Source: Anaeromyxobacter soli (GTDB lineage: Bacteria; Myxococcota; Myxococcia; Myxococcales; Anaeromyxobacteraceae). From it: DNA of 64,000 nt. The DNA is taken from the NCBI RefSeq assembly GCF_022808855.1, contig NZ_JAKZLF010000001.1:1-64000 (forward strand), read 5' to 3'. Positions 37,659-47,037 of the stretch are shown here, piece after piece. The notes beneath the pieces are model-generated. The model saw only the letters and a list, made by a program, of their open reading frames with translations. It was not told the DNA's origin and made no database searches. Position numbers and translations under genes: made by a program. Each line of letters begins with the position of its first letter. Position 1 is the first letter of the stretch.

Positions 37659-39620
37659 CTAGTACGGCGGCGTCGCCTCGCGGCGCAGCAGCGCCTCGAA
37701 CGCGTCGAGCGACATGGTCTTGAGATCCTCGCCGCCGTGGCGGCGGGGCGCGACGCCCTTCGCCTCGACCTCCTTCTCGCCGATGACGAGCGAGAAGGGG
37801 ATCTTCGCGAGCTGCGCGTTGCGGATCTTGGCGCCGAGCTTGTCGGAGGACTCGTCGAGCTCGACGCGCCAGCCCTGGGCCGCGAGCTTCGCCTGGACCT
37901 CGCGCGCCCAGGCGTCGAACCGGTCCGAGACCGTCACGACGCGCGCCTGCACCGGCGCGAGCCAGGCCGGGAAGACGCCGGCGTAGTGCTCGGTGAGGAT
38001 GGCGATGAAGCGCTCGAAGGAGCCGTACACCGCGCGGTGGATGACGACCGGCCGGTGCTCGTGGTTGTCGTCGCCGACGTAGGTGAGGTCGAACCGCTCC
38101 GGCGCCGCGTAGTCGAGCTGGATCGTGCAGGTCTGCCACTTGCGGCCGAGCGAGTCGGTCACGACGAAGTCGATCTTCGGGCCGTAGAACGCGCCGTCGC
38201 CCGGGTTCAGCTCCCAGGGCAGGCCCATCTTGTCGAGCGCGGCGCGGAGCGCGCCCTCCGCCTTGTCCCAGAGCGCGTCGTCGCCGATCCGGTCCTCGGG
38301 CTTCAGCGGGCGGGTCGAGAAGAGCAGCGAGAACTCGAGCCCGAACGCGCCGTACACCGTCTTCATGAGCTCGACGATCCGGCTGACCTCCTCCGGGATC
38401 TGCGACTCCATGAGGTAGAGGTGCGCGTCGTCCTGCGCGAACTGGCGGACGCGGGTGAGCCCGCCGAGCGAGCCGGAGAGCTCGTTCCGGTGCAGCGTGT
38501 CCACCGTGAAGTAGCGGATGGGGAGCTCGCGGTACGAGCGCTTCCCCATCTTGTAGAGCAGGTGGTGCGAGGGGCAGTTCATCGGCTTGAGGCTCATCGA
38601 GAGCCGCTCGTCGACGGGGAGCGCCGGGTCCGACTCCTTGTCGAACACGAGGAACATGTTCTCGCGGTAGACGCCCCAGTGGCCGCTCTGCTCCCACAGC
38701 CGCTTGTTGAAGAGGAGCGGCGTCTTCACCTCCTGGTACCCGCCCTTCGTCACGAGGCGCCGCATCGCGTCCTCGAGGACGTTGTAGAGCGTGGTCCCGT
38801 TCGGCAGCCAGAACGCCGCGCCGGGCGCGACCTCGTGGAACGCGAACAGGCCGAGCGCGGGCCCGAGCTTGCGGTGATCGCGCTTCCGCACCTCCTCGAG
38901 CTTCGCGAGGTGCGCCTCGAGCTCCTTCTTGTCGAAGAAGGCGGTGCCGTAGATGCGCTGGAGCATCGCGTTCCGCGCGTCGCCGCGCCAGTACGCCCCC
39001 GCGACGTTGAGGAGCTTCACGACGCCGATGCGCTTGGTCGACGGACCGTGCGGGCCGAGGCAGAAGTCGACCCAGTCGCCGTGGCGGTAGAGCGTCAGCG
39101 TCTTCGCCCCGCGCGCGGCGATGTCCTTCACGATCTCGACCTTGTACTTCTCGCCCAACCCCTCGAAGAGCCCGAGCGCGGCGTCCATCGAGATCTCCTC
39201 GCGGACGAACGGGAGGTCGGCCGCGATGGCCTCGTTGGTCGCCTTCTCGATCTTCTCGAGGTCCTCCGGCGTGAAGGGCGTCTCGCGCGCGAAGTCGTAG
39301 TAGAAGCCGTCCTCGATCGCCGGGCCGATGGTGACCTGGGTGCCCGGGTAGAGCTTCTGGACGACCGAGGCCATGACGTGCGCCGCGTCGTGGCGCGCGA
39401 CCTCGAGCGCCTCGGGGCTCTTCGTGGTGACGATCTCGAGCTTCGCGTCGCGGTCGATCGCGCGCGAGAGGTCCACCGCCTCGCCGTCGAGCCTGGCGAA
39501 GTAGGCGGCCTTGGCGAGCCCGGGCCCGATCGACGTCTTCACGAAGTCGAGGACGGTGGTGCCGCGCGGCGCGTCCTTCTGGCTGCCGTCGGGGAGGGTC
39601 ACCTTCACGAGATCGGACAT
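37659..39620 (-). CDS. thrS: Threonyl-tRNA synthetase
   Basis: 653 residues. An N-terminal TGS domain ([21 protein letters not shown]) is followed by the editing domain with [10 protein letters not shown], then the class II core with [10 protein letters not shown] (zinc-binding Cys), the [20 protein letters not shown] motif 2 region, and the anticodon-binding domain at the end. I chose the ATG at 39620 (MSDLVKV), with GGAAG six bases upstream, over a reading that extends to 39701. It is a single gene with its own promoter. Confidence 0.97.
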   Translation of the reverse strand: MSDLVKVTLPDGSQKDAPRGTTVLDFVKTSIGPGLAKAAYFARLDGEAVDLSRAIDRDAKLEIVTTKSPEALEVARHDAAHVMASVVQKLYPGTQVTIGPAIEDGFYYDFARETPFTPEDLEKIEKATNEAIAADLPFVREEISMDAALGLFEGLGEKYKVEIVKDIAARGAKTLTLYRHGDWVDFCLGPHGPSTKRIGVVKLLNVAGAYWRGDARNAMLQRIYGTAFFDKKELEAHLAKLEEVRKRDHRKLGPALGLFAFHEVAPGAAFWLPNGTTLYNVLEDAMRRLVTKGGYQEVKTPLLFNKRLWEQSGHWGVYRENMFLVFDKESDPALPVDERLSMSLKPMNCPSHHLLYKMGKRSYRELPIRYFTVDTLHRNELSGSLGGLTRVRQFAQDDAHLYLMESQIPEEVSRIVELMKTVYGAFGLEFSLLFSTRPLKPEDRIGDDALWDKAEGALRAALDKMGLPWELNPGDGAFYGPKIDFVVTDSLGRKWQTCTIQLDYAAPERFDLTYVGDDNHEHRPVVIHRAVYGSFERFIAILTEHYAGVFPAWLAPVQARVVTVSDRFDAWAREVQAKLAAQGWRVELDESSDKLGAKIRNAQLAKIPFSLVIGEKEVEAKGVAPRRHGGEDLKTMSLDAFEALLRREATPPY

Positions 39621-39668
39621 GGTCGTCTTCCTTAACCGCGCGCGGCGCGAAAGGCCAGCGGCGACGCG

Positions 39669-39697
39669 CTTGTAGCCCACGGGACGGTCGCCATCAA
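39669..39697 (-). promoter_or_regulatory. Promoter of thrS
   Basis: Minus strand TTGATG (39692-39697), 17-base spacer, TACAAG (39669-39674). The predicted start near 39663 leaves a leader of about 43 bases before the thrS ATG. Confidence 0.5.
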
Positions 39698-39846
39698 GCA
39701 CTCCCCGCGAGCCGATGAGCGAGGGGATGCGGCGTTCTCGACCCGGTCCGATCGCGCTCGCTCGAGAGCGCCGCTCCCATGCCGTGGCCGGAGCGGCGTC
39801 GAGCGGGACGGGTTCTGTCCGTGGCGCGTCGAGCAGCGCGCGGGTC

Positions 39847-39855
39847 TGCTATAAG
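39847..39855 (+). promoter_or_regulatory. Extended -10 element before the flippase-like gene
   Basis: TGCTATAAG with the TATAAG hexamer at 39850-39855 ends seven bases before the GTG at 39863. No Shine-Dalgarno site is present. It matches the arrangement at 7745-7753 and points to a leaderless mRNA. Confidence 0.5.
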
Positions 39856-39862
39856 CGGCGGT

Positions 39863-40909
39863 GTGCAGCGCTCCTCGTGGGAACGCTCGCTGCGGGTAGC
39901 GGCCGGCCTGGCCGTGTCCGCCGCGGCGCTCTGGTTGACCCTGCGAAACCGGGACCTCGGCGCGATCTGGCGAGCCGCCCGCGCGGCCGACCCGCGGTAT
40001 CTCGCGGCGTACCTGGCGATCCTCGTCGCCTCGCACTTCCTGCGCGCCGCTCGCTGGTCCCTGCTGCTCGAGCCGAGCGCGCGCATCCCTTTCGCGCGAG
40101 TGAACGCGGTGAGCGCGGTCGGGTTCATGGCGACGCTGATCCTTCCGCTCCGGCTCGGAGAGCTCGTCCGGCCCGCGCTCGTCGCCGATCCGCACGAGGT
40201 CCCGCTGCCGGCGGCCCTGTCGACCGTCATCGTGGAGCGCGTGGTCGATGGTTTGTTCTCTGCGCTCGTGCTCGTCGGGACCTTGCCGTTCCTCCCGAGC
40301 ACCGCCCCCGGCGTCGCCCTGCTGCGCGCCGGCGGCTGGGCCGTCTTCTTCGCGTTCGCCGGCGCCGTCGCCTTCCTCGCGATCGCCGCGGCGAACGGCG
40401 CCGCGGCCATCCGGTTCGCGCATCGCGCGCTCGACCCCCTCTCGCCCCGCGTCGCCGCGCGGGTCTCCGCCGTCGCGACGACCTTCGTCGAGGGCCTCCG
40501 CCGCTTGCCTCGCCGCCGGGGACTCGCCTGTTTCCTCGCCCTGACCGTCGTGTTCTGGGCGCTCGGCGGATGGAGCATCGCGGTGCTGGCGCAGGGCTTC
40601 GGATTCGGCCTCTCGTCGCTCCAGGCGTTCACGGTCCTCGGCGTCCTCTCCGTGGGGATGATGATCCCCGCCGGACCCGCGATGCTCGGGACGTTCCAGG
40701 CGTCTGCGGTCCTCGGGCTCTCGCTCGTCGCGCCCGGAGCGCTCGCCGGGGCGCAGGGCCTCGCCTTCGCGAACGTGCTGTGGGGAGCGCAGCTCCTCCA
40801 GGTCGTCGCGATGGGCGTACCGTTCCTCTTCTCTCGCCACGTCGACCTGCACCGGATCGGCCGGCAGCTCGGTCCAGTTCGGACGGCGGAGGCGTTGCCA
40901 CGCGAATGA
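39863..40909 (+). CDS. Flippase-like membrane protein (AglD/LPG-synthase TM family)
   Basis: 348 residues from the GTG at 39863. About eight transmembrane helices are visible, with the family features HFLRAARWSLLL near 63, LPLRLGELVRPALVA near 95 and VERVVDGLFSALVLVG. Members of this lysylphosphatidylglycerol-synthetase transmembrane/AglD family are thought to move lipid-linked molecules across the membrane. A longer start at 39779 adds a basic, non-conserved stretch that lies upstream of the -10 box. It overlaps the next glycosyltransferase gene by four bases and heads the glycosylation cluster. Confidence 0.82.
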   Translation: MQRSSWERSLRVAAGLAVSAAALWLTLRNRDLGAIWRAARAADPRYLAAYLAILVASHFLRAARWSLLLEPSARIPFARVNAVSAVGFMATLILPLRLGELVRPALVADPHEVPLPAALSTVIVERVVDGLFSALVLVGTLPFLPSTAPGVALLRAGGWAVFFAFAGAVAFLAIAAANGAAAIRFAHRALDPLSPRVAARVSAVATTFVEGLRRLPRRRGLACFLALTVVFWALGGWSIAVLAQGFGFGLSSLQAFTVLGVLSVGMMIPAGPAMLGTFQASAVLGLSLVAPGALAGAQGLAFANVLWGAQLLQVVAMGVPFLFSRHVDLHRIGRQLGPVRTAEALPRE

Positions 40910-41859
40910 GCCGCGACTCACGCCCGTGGCTGTCGGTCGTGATGCCGACCTACAACGGCGCCGCTTACGTCGGCGCGGCGCTGGAGAGCGTCTGCCGGGA
41001 GGCCGCCGACGACATCGAGGTGGTGGTCGCGGACGACGGTTCCACGGACGCGACGCTCGACGTCGTCCAGAGCTACGGCGCGCGCGTCGCGCTGCGCGTC
41101 GTCAGCCGCGAGCGCGTCGGCAACTGGGTCGTGGGAACGAACACGGCGCTGCGGGCCGCGAACGGCCGGTTCGCGTGCTTCCTGCACCAGGACGACGTCT
41201 GGCTCCCCAGGCGCGTCGCGGCGCTTCGGCGCGAGCTCGCCACCTTCGAGGGCCCGCTGCTCGTTCACGCGTCCACGTTCCTCGATCCAGGGGGCGCACC
41301 GCTGGGCGCCTGGCGGACGCCGTTCCGCGCGGGGGGGACGGTGCCGTCCAGCGCGTTCGTCGAGCGACTGCTCGTCCAGAACTTCCTCGCCATCCCCGCG
41401 CCGGTGTTCGACCGCGCGTCCGCCCTGGACCTCGGTGGCCTCGACGAGTCGCTGTGGTACACGGCGGACTGGGACTTCTGGCTGCGCCTCGCGCGGCTCG
41501 GCCCCGTGCGCGTCCTCCGCGAACGCCTCACCGGCTTCCGGGTGCACCCCGGCTCGCAGACGATGGCGAGGGACCGCACCCGGCGTGCCTTCGAGGAGCA
41601 GCTGTCGGCCGCCCTCGAGCGCCACCTCGAGGCCTGGGCGCGCGACGTTCCTCCACGGCGCGCGAGATCGGTCCGCCGGGCCGCCGAGTTCTCGATCCAG
41701 GTGAACAGCGCCCTCGCGGCCGCGTACCGAGGCGAGCGGCTGGACGTCGCCGGGCTGGCGAGATCGTTCGTCGCGCTCGGGCCGGCTGGATGGACCCGGT
41801 ACCTGCGCGACTCCCGGATCTTCGAGCGGGTAGGCGCCCGGCTGCAGCTCCGAAGGTGA
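40906..41859 (+). CDS. Family 2 glycosyltransferase
   Basis: 317 residues with a GT-A fold: LSVVMPTYNGAAYVGAALES near 10, VVADDGSTDATLDV near 39, and the metal-binding acidic pair in FLHQDDVWLP near 93. DWDFWLRLARLG near 187 matches GT2 enzymes that decorate surface polysaccharides. No transmembrane helix is visible, so it acts on the cytoplasmic side. The ATG at 40906 overlaps the flippase stop as ATGA. Donor and acceptor are unknown. Confidence 0.88.
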   Translation: MSRDSRPWLSVVMPTYNGAAYVGAALESVCREAADDIEVVVADDGSTDATLDVVQSYGARVALRVVSRERVGNWVVGTNTALRAANGRFACFLHQDDVWLPRRVAALRRELATFEGPLLVHASTFLDPGGAPLGAWRTPFRAGGTVPSSAFVERLLVQNFLAIPAPVFDRASALDLGGLDESLWYTADWDFWLRLARLGPVRVLRERLTGFRVHPGSQTMARDRTRRAFEEQLSAALERHLEAWARDVPPRRARSVRRAAEFSIQVNSALAAAYRGERLDVAGLARSFVALGPAGWTRYLRDSRIFERVGARLQLRR

Positions 41860-41929
41860 TCGCGGTGAATTCCATTGCCGCCGAGGTCCGGTACACTGCG
41901 CGAGCCGACTCACCCGCAGCGGGATCTCG

Positions 41930-43111
41930 ATGAGCCCAAGAGAAAGCACGGCGCGCTCCGACATGGCGCCCACGAACGATTTGGACGTCTCCGTCGTCAT
42001 CCCCTGCCTGAACGAGGTGAAGACGCTCGGCACCGTGATCGAGAAGGCGCAGCGTGCGTTCGCAGCGCTCGGGCTCGAGGGAGAGGTCGTCGTGGCCGAC
42101 AACGGCTCGACCGATGGCTCCATCGACGTCGCGACCGGCCTCGGGGCGCGCGTCGTGAAGGTTCCCGAGCGCGGCTACGGGAACGCGCTCCGCCATGGCA
42201 TGGCGGCTGCCCGGGGACGGCTCCTCGTCATGGGGGACGCGGACGACACGTACGACTTCGGCGAGCTCGGCCGATTCGTGGAGGCCTTCGACGGGGGCGC
42301 CGACTTCGTGATGGGGACGCGGTTGCCTCCGGGGCGCATCCTCCCCGGCGCGAACCCCTGGATGCACCGCCGCGTCGGCACTCCCGTCCTCACGTTCATC
42401 CTGAACCGCCTGTTCGGGACCGGCATCCGCGACGTCAACTGTGGGATGCGGGCGATCGCCCGCGACAAGTTCTCGCAGCTCGACCTGCGGAGCGGCGGGA
42501 TGGAGTTCGCCTCCGAGATGCTGATCAAGGCGGCGGTCGAGAAGCTCCGCATCGCGGAGGTTCCCGTCACGCTGCACCCGGACCGCCGCGGACGTCCGCC
42601 TCACCTCCGCAGGTGGAGCGACGGCTGGCGTCACCTCGAGTTCATGCTGCTCCACGCCCCGGATCAGCTGCTGTTCGTGCCCGGCGTCCTGTTGCTGGCG
42701 CTCGGGCTGCTGTTCTCCGTCCCGGTGAGCTTCGGACCGGTGCACCTGCTGGGACGCACGTTCGACTTCCACCTCCTCTTCCTCGGCGGCTCGATGGCCC
42801 TCATCGGCCTCCAGGGCCTGCTGGGCGCCATCCTGGTGCGGGACGTGGCGCGCGGGCGCGTGCTGCGTCCCAACGCCCTGCTGTCCGGCCTTGCGCGCCA
42901 CCTCACCATGGGGCGGGGTCTGGCTGCGGGGGCCCTGCTGTTCGCGTGCGGGTTCGCCATCGACGCCGTCGTGCTCTTCTCGTGGATCGCCGAGCACTTC
43001 GGGGCCCTCAACGAGCCGCGCAGGAGCATCCTCGGGCTCCTGCTCATGACCATCGGCGCCGAGATCGGGCTCGCCACGTTCCTCCACGCGGCGCTCAGGA
43101 AGCACCGGTGA
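41930..43111 (+). CDS. Polyprenyl-phosphate glycosyltransferase (DPM1/CsbB-like GT2)
   Basis: 393 residues. The GT2 domain has VSVVIPCLNEVKTLGTVIEKA, VVADNGSTDGSIDVA, GDADDTYDFGEL and GMRAIARDKFSQL, as in dolichol- or undecaprenyl-phosphate sugar synthases. After residue 235 come at least three membrane helices (LLFVPGVLLLALGLLF, LLFLGGSMALIGLQGLLG, IDAVVLFSWI). Such enzymes make the lipid-linked monosaccharide used by membrane transferases. It overlaps the methyltransferase by four bases (GTGA), in a cluster that also holds a YfhO-like protein. Confidence 0.87.
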   Translation: MSPRESTARSDMAPTNDLDVSVVIPCLNEVKTLGTVIEKAQRAFAALGLEGEVVVADNGSTDGSIDVATGLGARVVKVPERGYGNALRHGMAAARGRLLVMGDADDTYDFGELGRFVEAFDGGADFVMGTRLPPGRILPGANPWMHRRVGTPVLTFILNRLFGTGIRDVNCGMRAIARDKFSQLDLRSGGMEFASEMLIKAAVEKLRIAEVPVTLHPDRRGRPPHLRRWSDGWRHLEFMLLHAPDQLLFVPGVLLLALGLLFSVPVSFGPVHLLGRTFDFHLLFLGGSMALIGLQGLLGAILVRDVARGRVLRPNALLSGLARHLTMGRGLAAGALLFACGFAIDAVVLFSWIAEHFGALNEPRRSILGLLLMTIGAEIGLATFLHAALRKHR

Positions 43112-43731
43112 GGTCCGCGGACCCGCGCCTGGAGTCGCCGCGCGATCGGAAGGGCGATTACGCCGACCGGCTCGTGGGGCTCCAGCAGGCCTGGTGGAAG
43201 CGGCTGCTCGACGTGCAGCGCCCGTACCGGGAGCACCTTCGTCGGCTGAACCTGGGATTCGTCCTCGAGGTCGGCTGCGGCATCGGGCGGAACCTGGCTC
43301 ATCTCGGGCCCGGCGCTGCCGTCGGGGTGGACGTCGACGCGAGGGCGGTCGAGATCGCGCGCGCGCGCCGGCTCGTCGCGTTCACCCCGGAGGAGCTCGA
43401 CGCGTCCGCGTTCGCGGTCGCCGGTCGGTTCGACGCGCTGCTCCTGTCCCACGTCCTCGAGCACCTGCACCTCGGCGACGCGGAGGCCCTCGTCCGCAGG
43501 TATCTGCCGCTCTTGCGTGCGGACGCGCGCGTGGTCGCCATCACGCCGCAGGAGGCGGGCTTCCGCTCGGACCCGACCCACGTCGAGTTCATGGACTTCA
43601 CCCGGGTCGCGACGGTCCTGGAGGGCGCCGGCCTCGAGCTCTCGGAGCGGTACTCGTTCCCCTTCCCGCGCGCGGTCGGGCGGGTGTTCAAGTACAACGA
43701 GTTCGTGTGCATCGCGCGGAAGCACCGATGA
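43108..43731 (+). CDS. SAM-dependent methyltransferase
   Basis: 207 residues, class I fold. Motif I is LEVGCGIGRNLAHLG near 53, the acidic residue of motif II is in GVDVDARAVEIA, and LLLSHVLEHLHL is the HxLEH motif common in Methyltransf_11 proteins. PTHVEFMDF near 160 is found in methyltransferases of polysaccharide clusters. The start is GTG at 43108, overlapping the previous stop; its own stop overlaps the next ATG (ATGA). It probably methylates a sugar or lipid intermediate. Confidence 0.85.
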   Translation: MRSADPRLESPRDRKGDYADRLVGLQQAWWKRLLDVQRPYREHLRRLNLGFVLEVGCGIGRNLAHLGPGAAVGVDVDARAVEIARARRLVAFTPEELDASAFAVAGRFDALLLSHVLEHLHLGDAEALVRRYLPLLRADARVVAITPQEAGFRSDPTHVEFMDFTRVATVLEGAGLELSERYSFPFPRAVGRVFKYNEFVCIARKHR

Positions 43732-46146
43732 GCACCGAGCCCCGTCGCGAGCGCCCGCCCGGCACGGATCCGGATGGCCGGGGATCGCGCGGTCCTCGTT
43801 CGCCGCGCGGCGGCGGCAGAGCTCACCGCCGGGGCGACGAGCCTCGCGGGGCGCTCCCCGCCTTCAGCCGGCGCTCGGCGCTCTGGACGGCTGCGATCGC
43901 CGGCTATCTCGTCTACGCGGCCGCCCTGCTCTCTCCCATCTGGCTGCAGCGGGTCGAGCCGAAGTGGGACGCCGTCAACTACTTCTATCCCGCGTTCGCC
44001 TTCACCCGCGACGCGCTCCTCGACGGCCGAGCGCCGCTCTGGGATCCGTTCACGAACTGCGGGCTCCCGTTCCACGCCGATCCGCAGGCGCCGCTCCTCG
44101 ATCCGCTCGCCCTCCTGCTCGCGCCCGCAGCGCCGTCCGCCTCGCAGGGGTTCGCGCTCTACTGGAGCATTCACTGGGCGTGGGCGGGGCTCGGCGCCCT
44201 CCTGCTCGCGTTCGCCCTCGGCGCCGGGCCCGTGGGCGGACTCGTCGCCGCGATCGCCTACGCCTTCTCGGGGTTCTTCGTCGGGAACGCGCAGCACACG
44301 ACGTGGATCGTGACCGCGAGCTGGCTGCCCTGGACGTTCGGCCTCGCGCACCTCGCCTTGTTCCGGCGATCCTGGGGGCTCGCGTTGCTCGCCGGTGCCG
44401 CCGCGGGGCTCTCGGCGCTCGGAGGGTATCCGGGGCTCGTCAGCTTCCAGGTGTTCGCGCTCGCCCTCTGGCTGTTCGCCGCCGCCGCCGCCTCGGACGC
44501 GCGCGGCGCGGACCTCTGGCGTTCGCTCGCGCGCGCCGCCGCGATCGTCGCCGTGGTGACGGTCGTGCTCGTCGCGATCTGGGCGCCCGTGCTGCACGCG
44601 TTCCTCACCCACGCGGCCCAGTACACGGACCGCGCCGGGCCGCTCCCCCGCGAGGTCGCGAACTATCAGAACCCATTCACCCTCCGCGCCGCGGTGTCTC
44701 TGCTCTTTCCGCGCGCGGTGCTCGAGCTGCGGGACACCTTCGACTCCGACGTCTCGATGCTCGACGGGTACGCCGGCGCCCTCGCGCTCCTGCTCGCCGC
44801 CGCGTGGGTCCGCGCGCGCGGCCTGAGACGGGCGTGGTGGATCGTGGCGTTCGCGGCGCTGATGTTCGCCGTCTCGCTGGGAGGCGCCGCGGGAGTACGG
44901 ACCCTGCTGTACGATCTCGTGCCTCCGACGCGCTACATGCGTCACAACGCCGGGTTCCGGATCTTCTGGATCCTGCCGCTCGCCGCGGCGGCAGGGGCCG
45001 GCCTCACCGCGATCTTCCGGCGCGCCGAGCTCCGACGCTGGACCACGCGTGCGGCGGTCGCGTGGCTCGCCGGCGCGATCGCGCTCGCCGTCTGGGTCGC
45101 GAGCGCGCTCTCACGCCACGACGTGACCCAGGAGGTCGTGGCGCTCGCCCTCGTCCCGGGGCTCGCAGTGGTCGCGCTCGGCTGCGCGGCGATCGCGTGG
45201 GCGGCAGGCGCACCGTCCGCGACGCGGGCGCGGGCCGGCCTGACGATCGTGGCGCTGCTGTTCGCTGGGGATCTCGCGATCCACGTCCACTCCCAGGCGA
45301 AGACGGTGTGGACGGTCCCGGGTGCGATCGCGGAGCTCGAGCGCACGTCGATCGCGATCCCGGCGACCGCGCGGCGGCTGCTCCCGGCGGAGCAGGAAGC
45401 GCTCGGCATCCAGCTCGGGTGCCTGAACTACCAGCAGGTGCTCCGCCTGCCCGTCGTCGAGGGATACGTCACGATGACGGCACAGGGCTTCAACGATGGG
45501 CTCGTGCAGAGCCGGGGGGGGGCGGGGGGGGGGGGGGGCCCGGGGGGGGGGGGGGGGCCGCCGCCCCGGCCGGGCCGCGCGGTACGACCCGATGACGGCA
45601 CTGGGCTACAACGAGGGGATCGTGCAGAGCCGGTTCGCCGCGGTGCTCGCGGCGAACCGGTTCTGGCTGTCGCCGCACACCTCCGAGGCGCCTCCCGCGG
45701 GATGGGAGGCGGCGATACTCTCGAACGTCGACGCGGACTCCCCGGTGCCGGTGCTGGTCGACGGGCGGGGGCCCGTGCTCCCCGGCGATCCGGTCCGCCC
45801 CGGGACCTACGGCGGCGTGAGGATCACGTCCTTCGCTCCCGAGCGCGTCGTGCTCGACCTGGACGTGCCAGCGGGACGCGGAGCGGTCCTCGCGAGCACC
45901 GAGCGCTACGCGCCGGGCTGGAGCGCCGAGATCGATGGCGCCCCCGCGGAGGTGTTGCGCGTGAACCGTTGGTTCCGCGGCGCCGCGGTCTCGGCCGGGC
46001 GGCACCGGGTGGTGTTCCAGTACCAGCCGCGGGGCTGGTGGCCGCTCGTGGCGCTCTCGGCGATCGCTCTGGTGCTCAGCGTCGTGGGCGGAGGCGCCCT
46101 CATGGTGCGTAACGCCCGGAGACAGCCGCCTTCATCCGTCGCGTGA
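43728..46146 (+). CDS. YfhO-like membrane glycosyltransferase, reading frame broken near 45.5 kb
   Basis: From ATG 43728 the frame encodes about 600 good residues: a basic start, then ten or more hydrophobic helices with loop motifs such as WDPFTNCGLPFHADPQAP and PTRYMRHNAGFRIF that fit the YfhO/GT-C type. At 45514 it enters poly-G and continues only as low-complexity sequence. The true C terminus (ERYAPGWSAEIDGAPAEVLR and a last helix) is one frame over and ends at 46146. Removing 118 bases between two copies of a 42-base sequence restores a continuous frame of 766 residues. In Bacillus, YfhO works with the CsbB glycosyltransferase on teichoic acids, and a CsbB-like gene lies two genes upstream. 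Confidence 0.75.
45474..45633 (+). repeat. Imperfect 42-bp duplication flanking poly-G runs
   Basis: The sequence at 45474-45515 recurs at 45592-45633 with about five base differences. Between them are runs of 9, 15 and 16 G (45514-45522, 45524-45538, 45542-45557) and then G/C-only sequence that drifts back toward similarity with the region before copy 1. The offset of 118 bases shifts the frame by one. The homopolymers look like sequencing or assembly damage more than natural DNA. Confidence 0.85.
45592..46146 (+). pseudogene. C-terminal fragment of the YfhO-like protein in the shifted frame
   Basis: About 184 residues starting in MTALGYNEGIVQSRFAAVLA. It includes the beta-rich domain seen at the end of YfhO-type proteins (ERYAPGWSAEIDGAPAE, VNRWFRGAAVSAGRHRVVF), one last membrane helix (LVALSAIALVLSVVGGGAL) and a basic tail. 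It is the natural continuation of the gene starting at 43728 and not a separate gene. Confidence 0.7.
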
Positions 46147-46152
46147 CGAGGT

Positions 46153-46410
46153 TCACGCCGCCATCCGGTGGACCGCTGGGTGAATCGAGAGGGCCGCTTC
46201 GCTCAAGGCCCAGGCGACCGCGAGCCCGGAACGCGAGAGCACGAACTCGTCGCCCCGCTCGAGCACGTGGTCGTCGAGGTCGCCCTCCTGCGTGACGAGC
46301 ACGGTGCCGCGCTCGACCCGCACGGCGATCCCGATCCCCGCGGGCAGCCGCTGCGCCGCGTTCTCCGGGAGTTCCCACATCTCGCTGGTCGTCGTCCTGC
46401 TCGTCGTCAT
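46153..46410 (-). CDS. DUF2917 small protein
   Basis: 85 residues from ATG 46410 (MTTSRTTTSEMWELPENAAQ), with GGGCGAG two bases upstream. The core EMWELPENAAQRLPAGIGIAVRVERGTVLVTQEGDLDDHVLERGDEF is shaped like DUF2917, a cupin-like beta fold of unknown role. A longer reading to 46473 adds an unlikely basic N terminus. It ends six bases from the convergent YfhO-like gene. Confidence 0.7.
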   Translation of the reverse strand: MTTSRTTTSEMWELPENAAQRLPAGIGIAVRVERGTVLVTQEGDLDDHVLERGDEFVLSRSGLAVAWALSEAALSIHPAVHRMAA

Positions 46411-46786
46411 GGCTCGCCCTTTCGACGCCGCTCTCCCGCGTACGCCCGTCGGCACTACGTGGAGCGGGCTCACTGGTTACAGTGGCGGCGAGAAGGGTGC
46501 GCCGGCACCGCTCGGTGCTGCGCACGGGGTGCGCGCCGTTGCCCGGCCCTTTCGCGGCTACGCACCGGCATCGCCGCTGCGAAGCGGGAGCGGCGCGCCG
46601 CCGGTTCCGAGCCGCGGCTTTCCGAAGGTGTTCGACGTGAACCGAGAGAGCCGGGCAACTCGCGACGAACGGGCGATCACACCGCAGCGGCGCGCTCTCT
46701 GCCGCCACACGTGACCAACCGCCGGGCGAGCGGTAACCGCGATCGGAAGACGCCGTTAACCGGTTCGTTACCCAGCCGCGGCCGGA
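46411..46786. other. Intergenic region without a recognisable gene
   Basis: About 375 bases between the DUF2917 gene and the tRNA terminator. All open frames here have shadow-like composition. I see short palindromes GCGGTAACCGC (46730-46740) and CCGTTAACCGG (46752-46762) and a small CACTG/CAGTG inverted repeat upstream of the DUF2917 gene, but no strong promoter. Confidence 0.5.
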
Positions 46787-46790
46787 AACA

Positions 46791-46823
46791 AAAACGGGGA
46801 CCCAGCGCGAGCCAGGTCCCCGT
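46791..46823 (-). terminator. Intrinsic terminator after tRNA-Val
   Basis: Minus strand ACGGGGACC (46815-46823) pairs with GGTCCCCGT (46794-46802), followed by a T-rich stretch TTTTGTTT. It begins eight bases after the 3' end of the tRNA gene. Confidence 0.9.
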
Positions 46824-46831
46824 CATTGTTG

Positions 46832-46903
<72 letters not shown>

Positions 46904-46924
46904 GTTCCGCAACGGCGAGGCGCG

Positions 46925-46952
46925 TTTATAGCCCACTTTCCGCCGGAGTCAA
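46925..46952 (-). promoter_or_regulatory. Promoter of tRNA-Val
   Basis: Minus strand -35 TTGACT (46947-46952), 16-base spacer, -10 TATAAA (46925-46930), 21 bases before the tRNA 5' end. The G/C-rich stretch between the -10 box and the tRNA resembles the discriminator of stable RNA promoters. Confidence 0.8.
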
Positions 46953-47037
46953 CGGGGAAGGCGAACGCTCGGAGCGTGCCCCGCGACGGCCGCCGGGGTG
47001 GCCGCGGAGTGCTCCCCTCGGCGCGGGAAAAGACCCT

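Noticed and set aside
45514-45557. Poly-G tract as a phase-variation switch
   Set aside because: Homopolymer slippage loci exist, but the neighbouring imperfect duplication with similarity decaying toward the G-runs fits read-end damage better. Kept only as an alternative.
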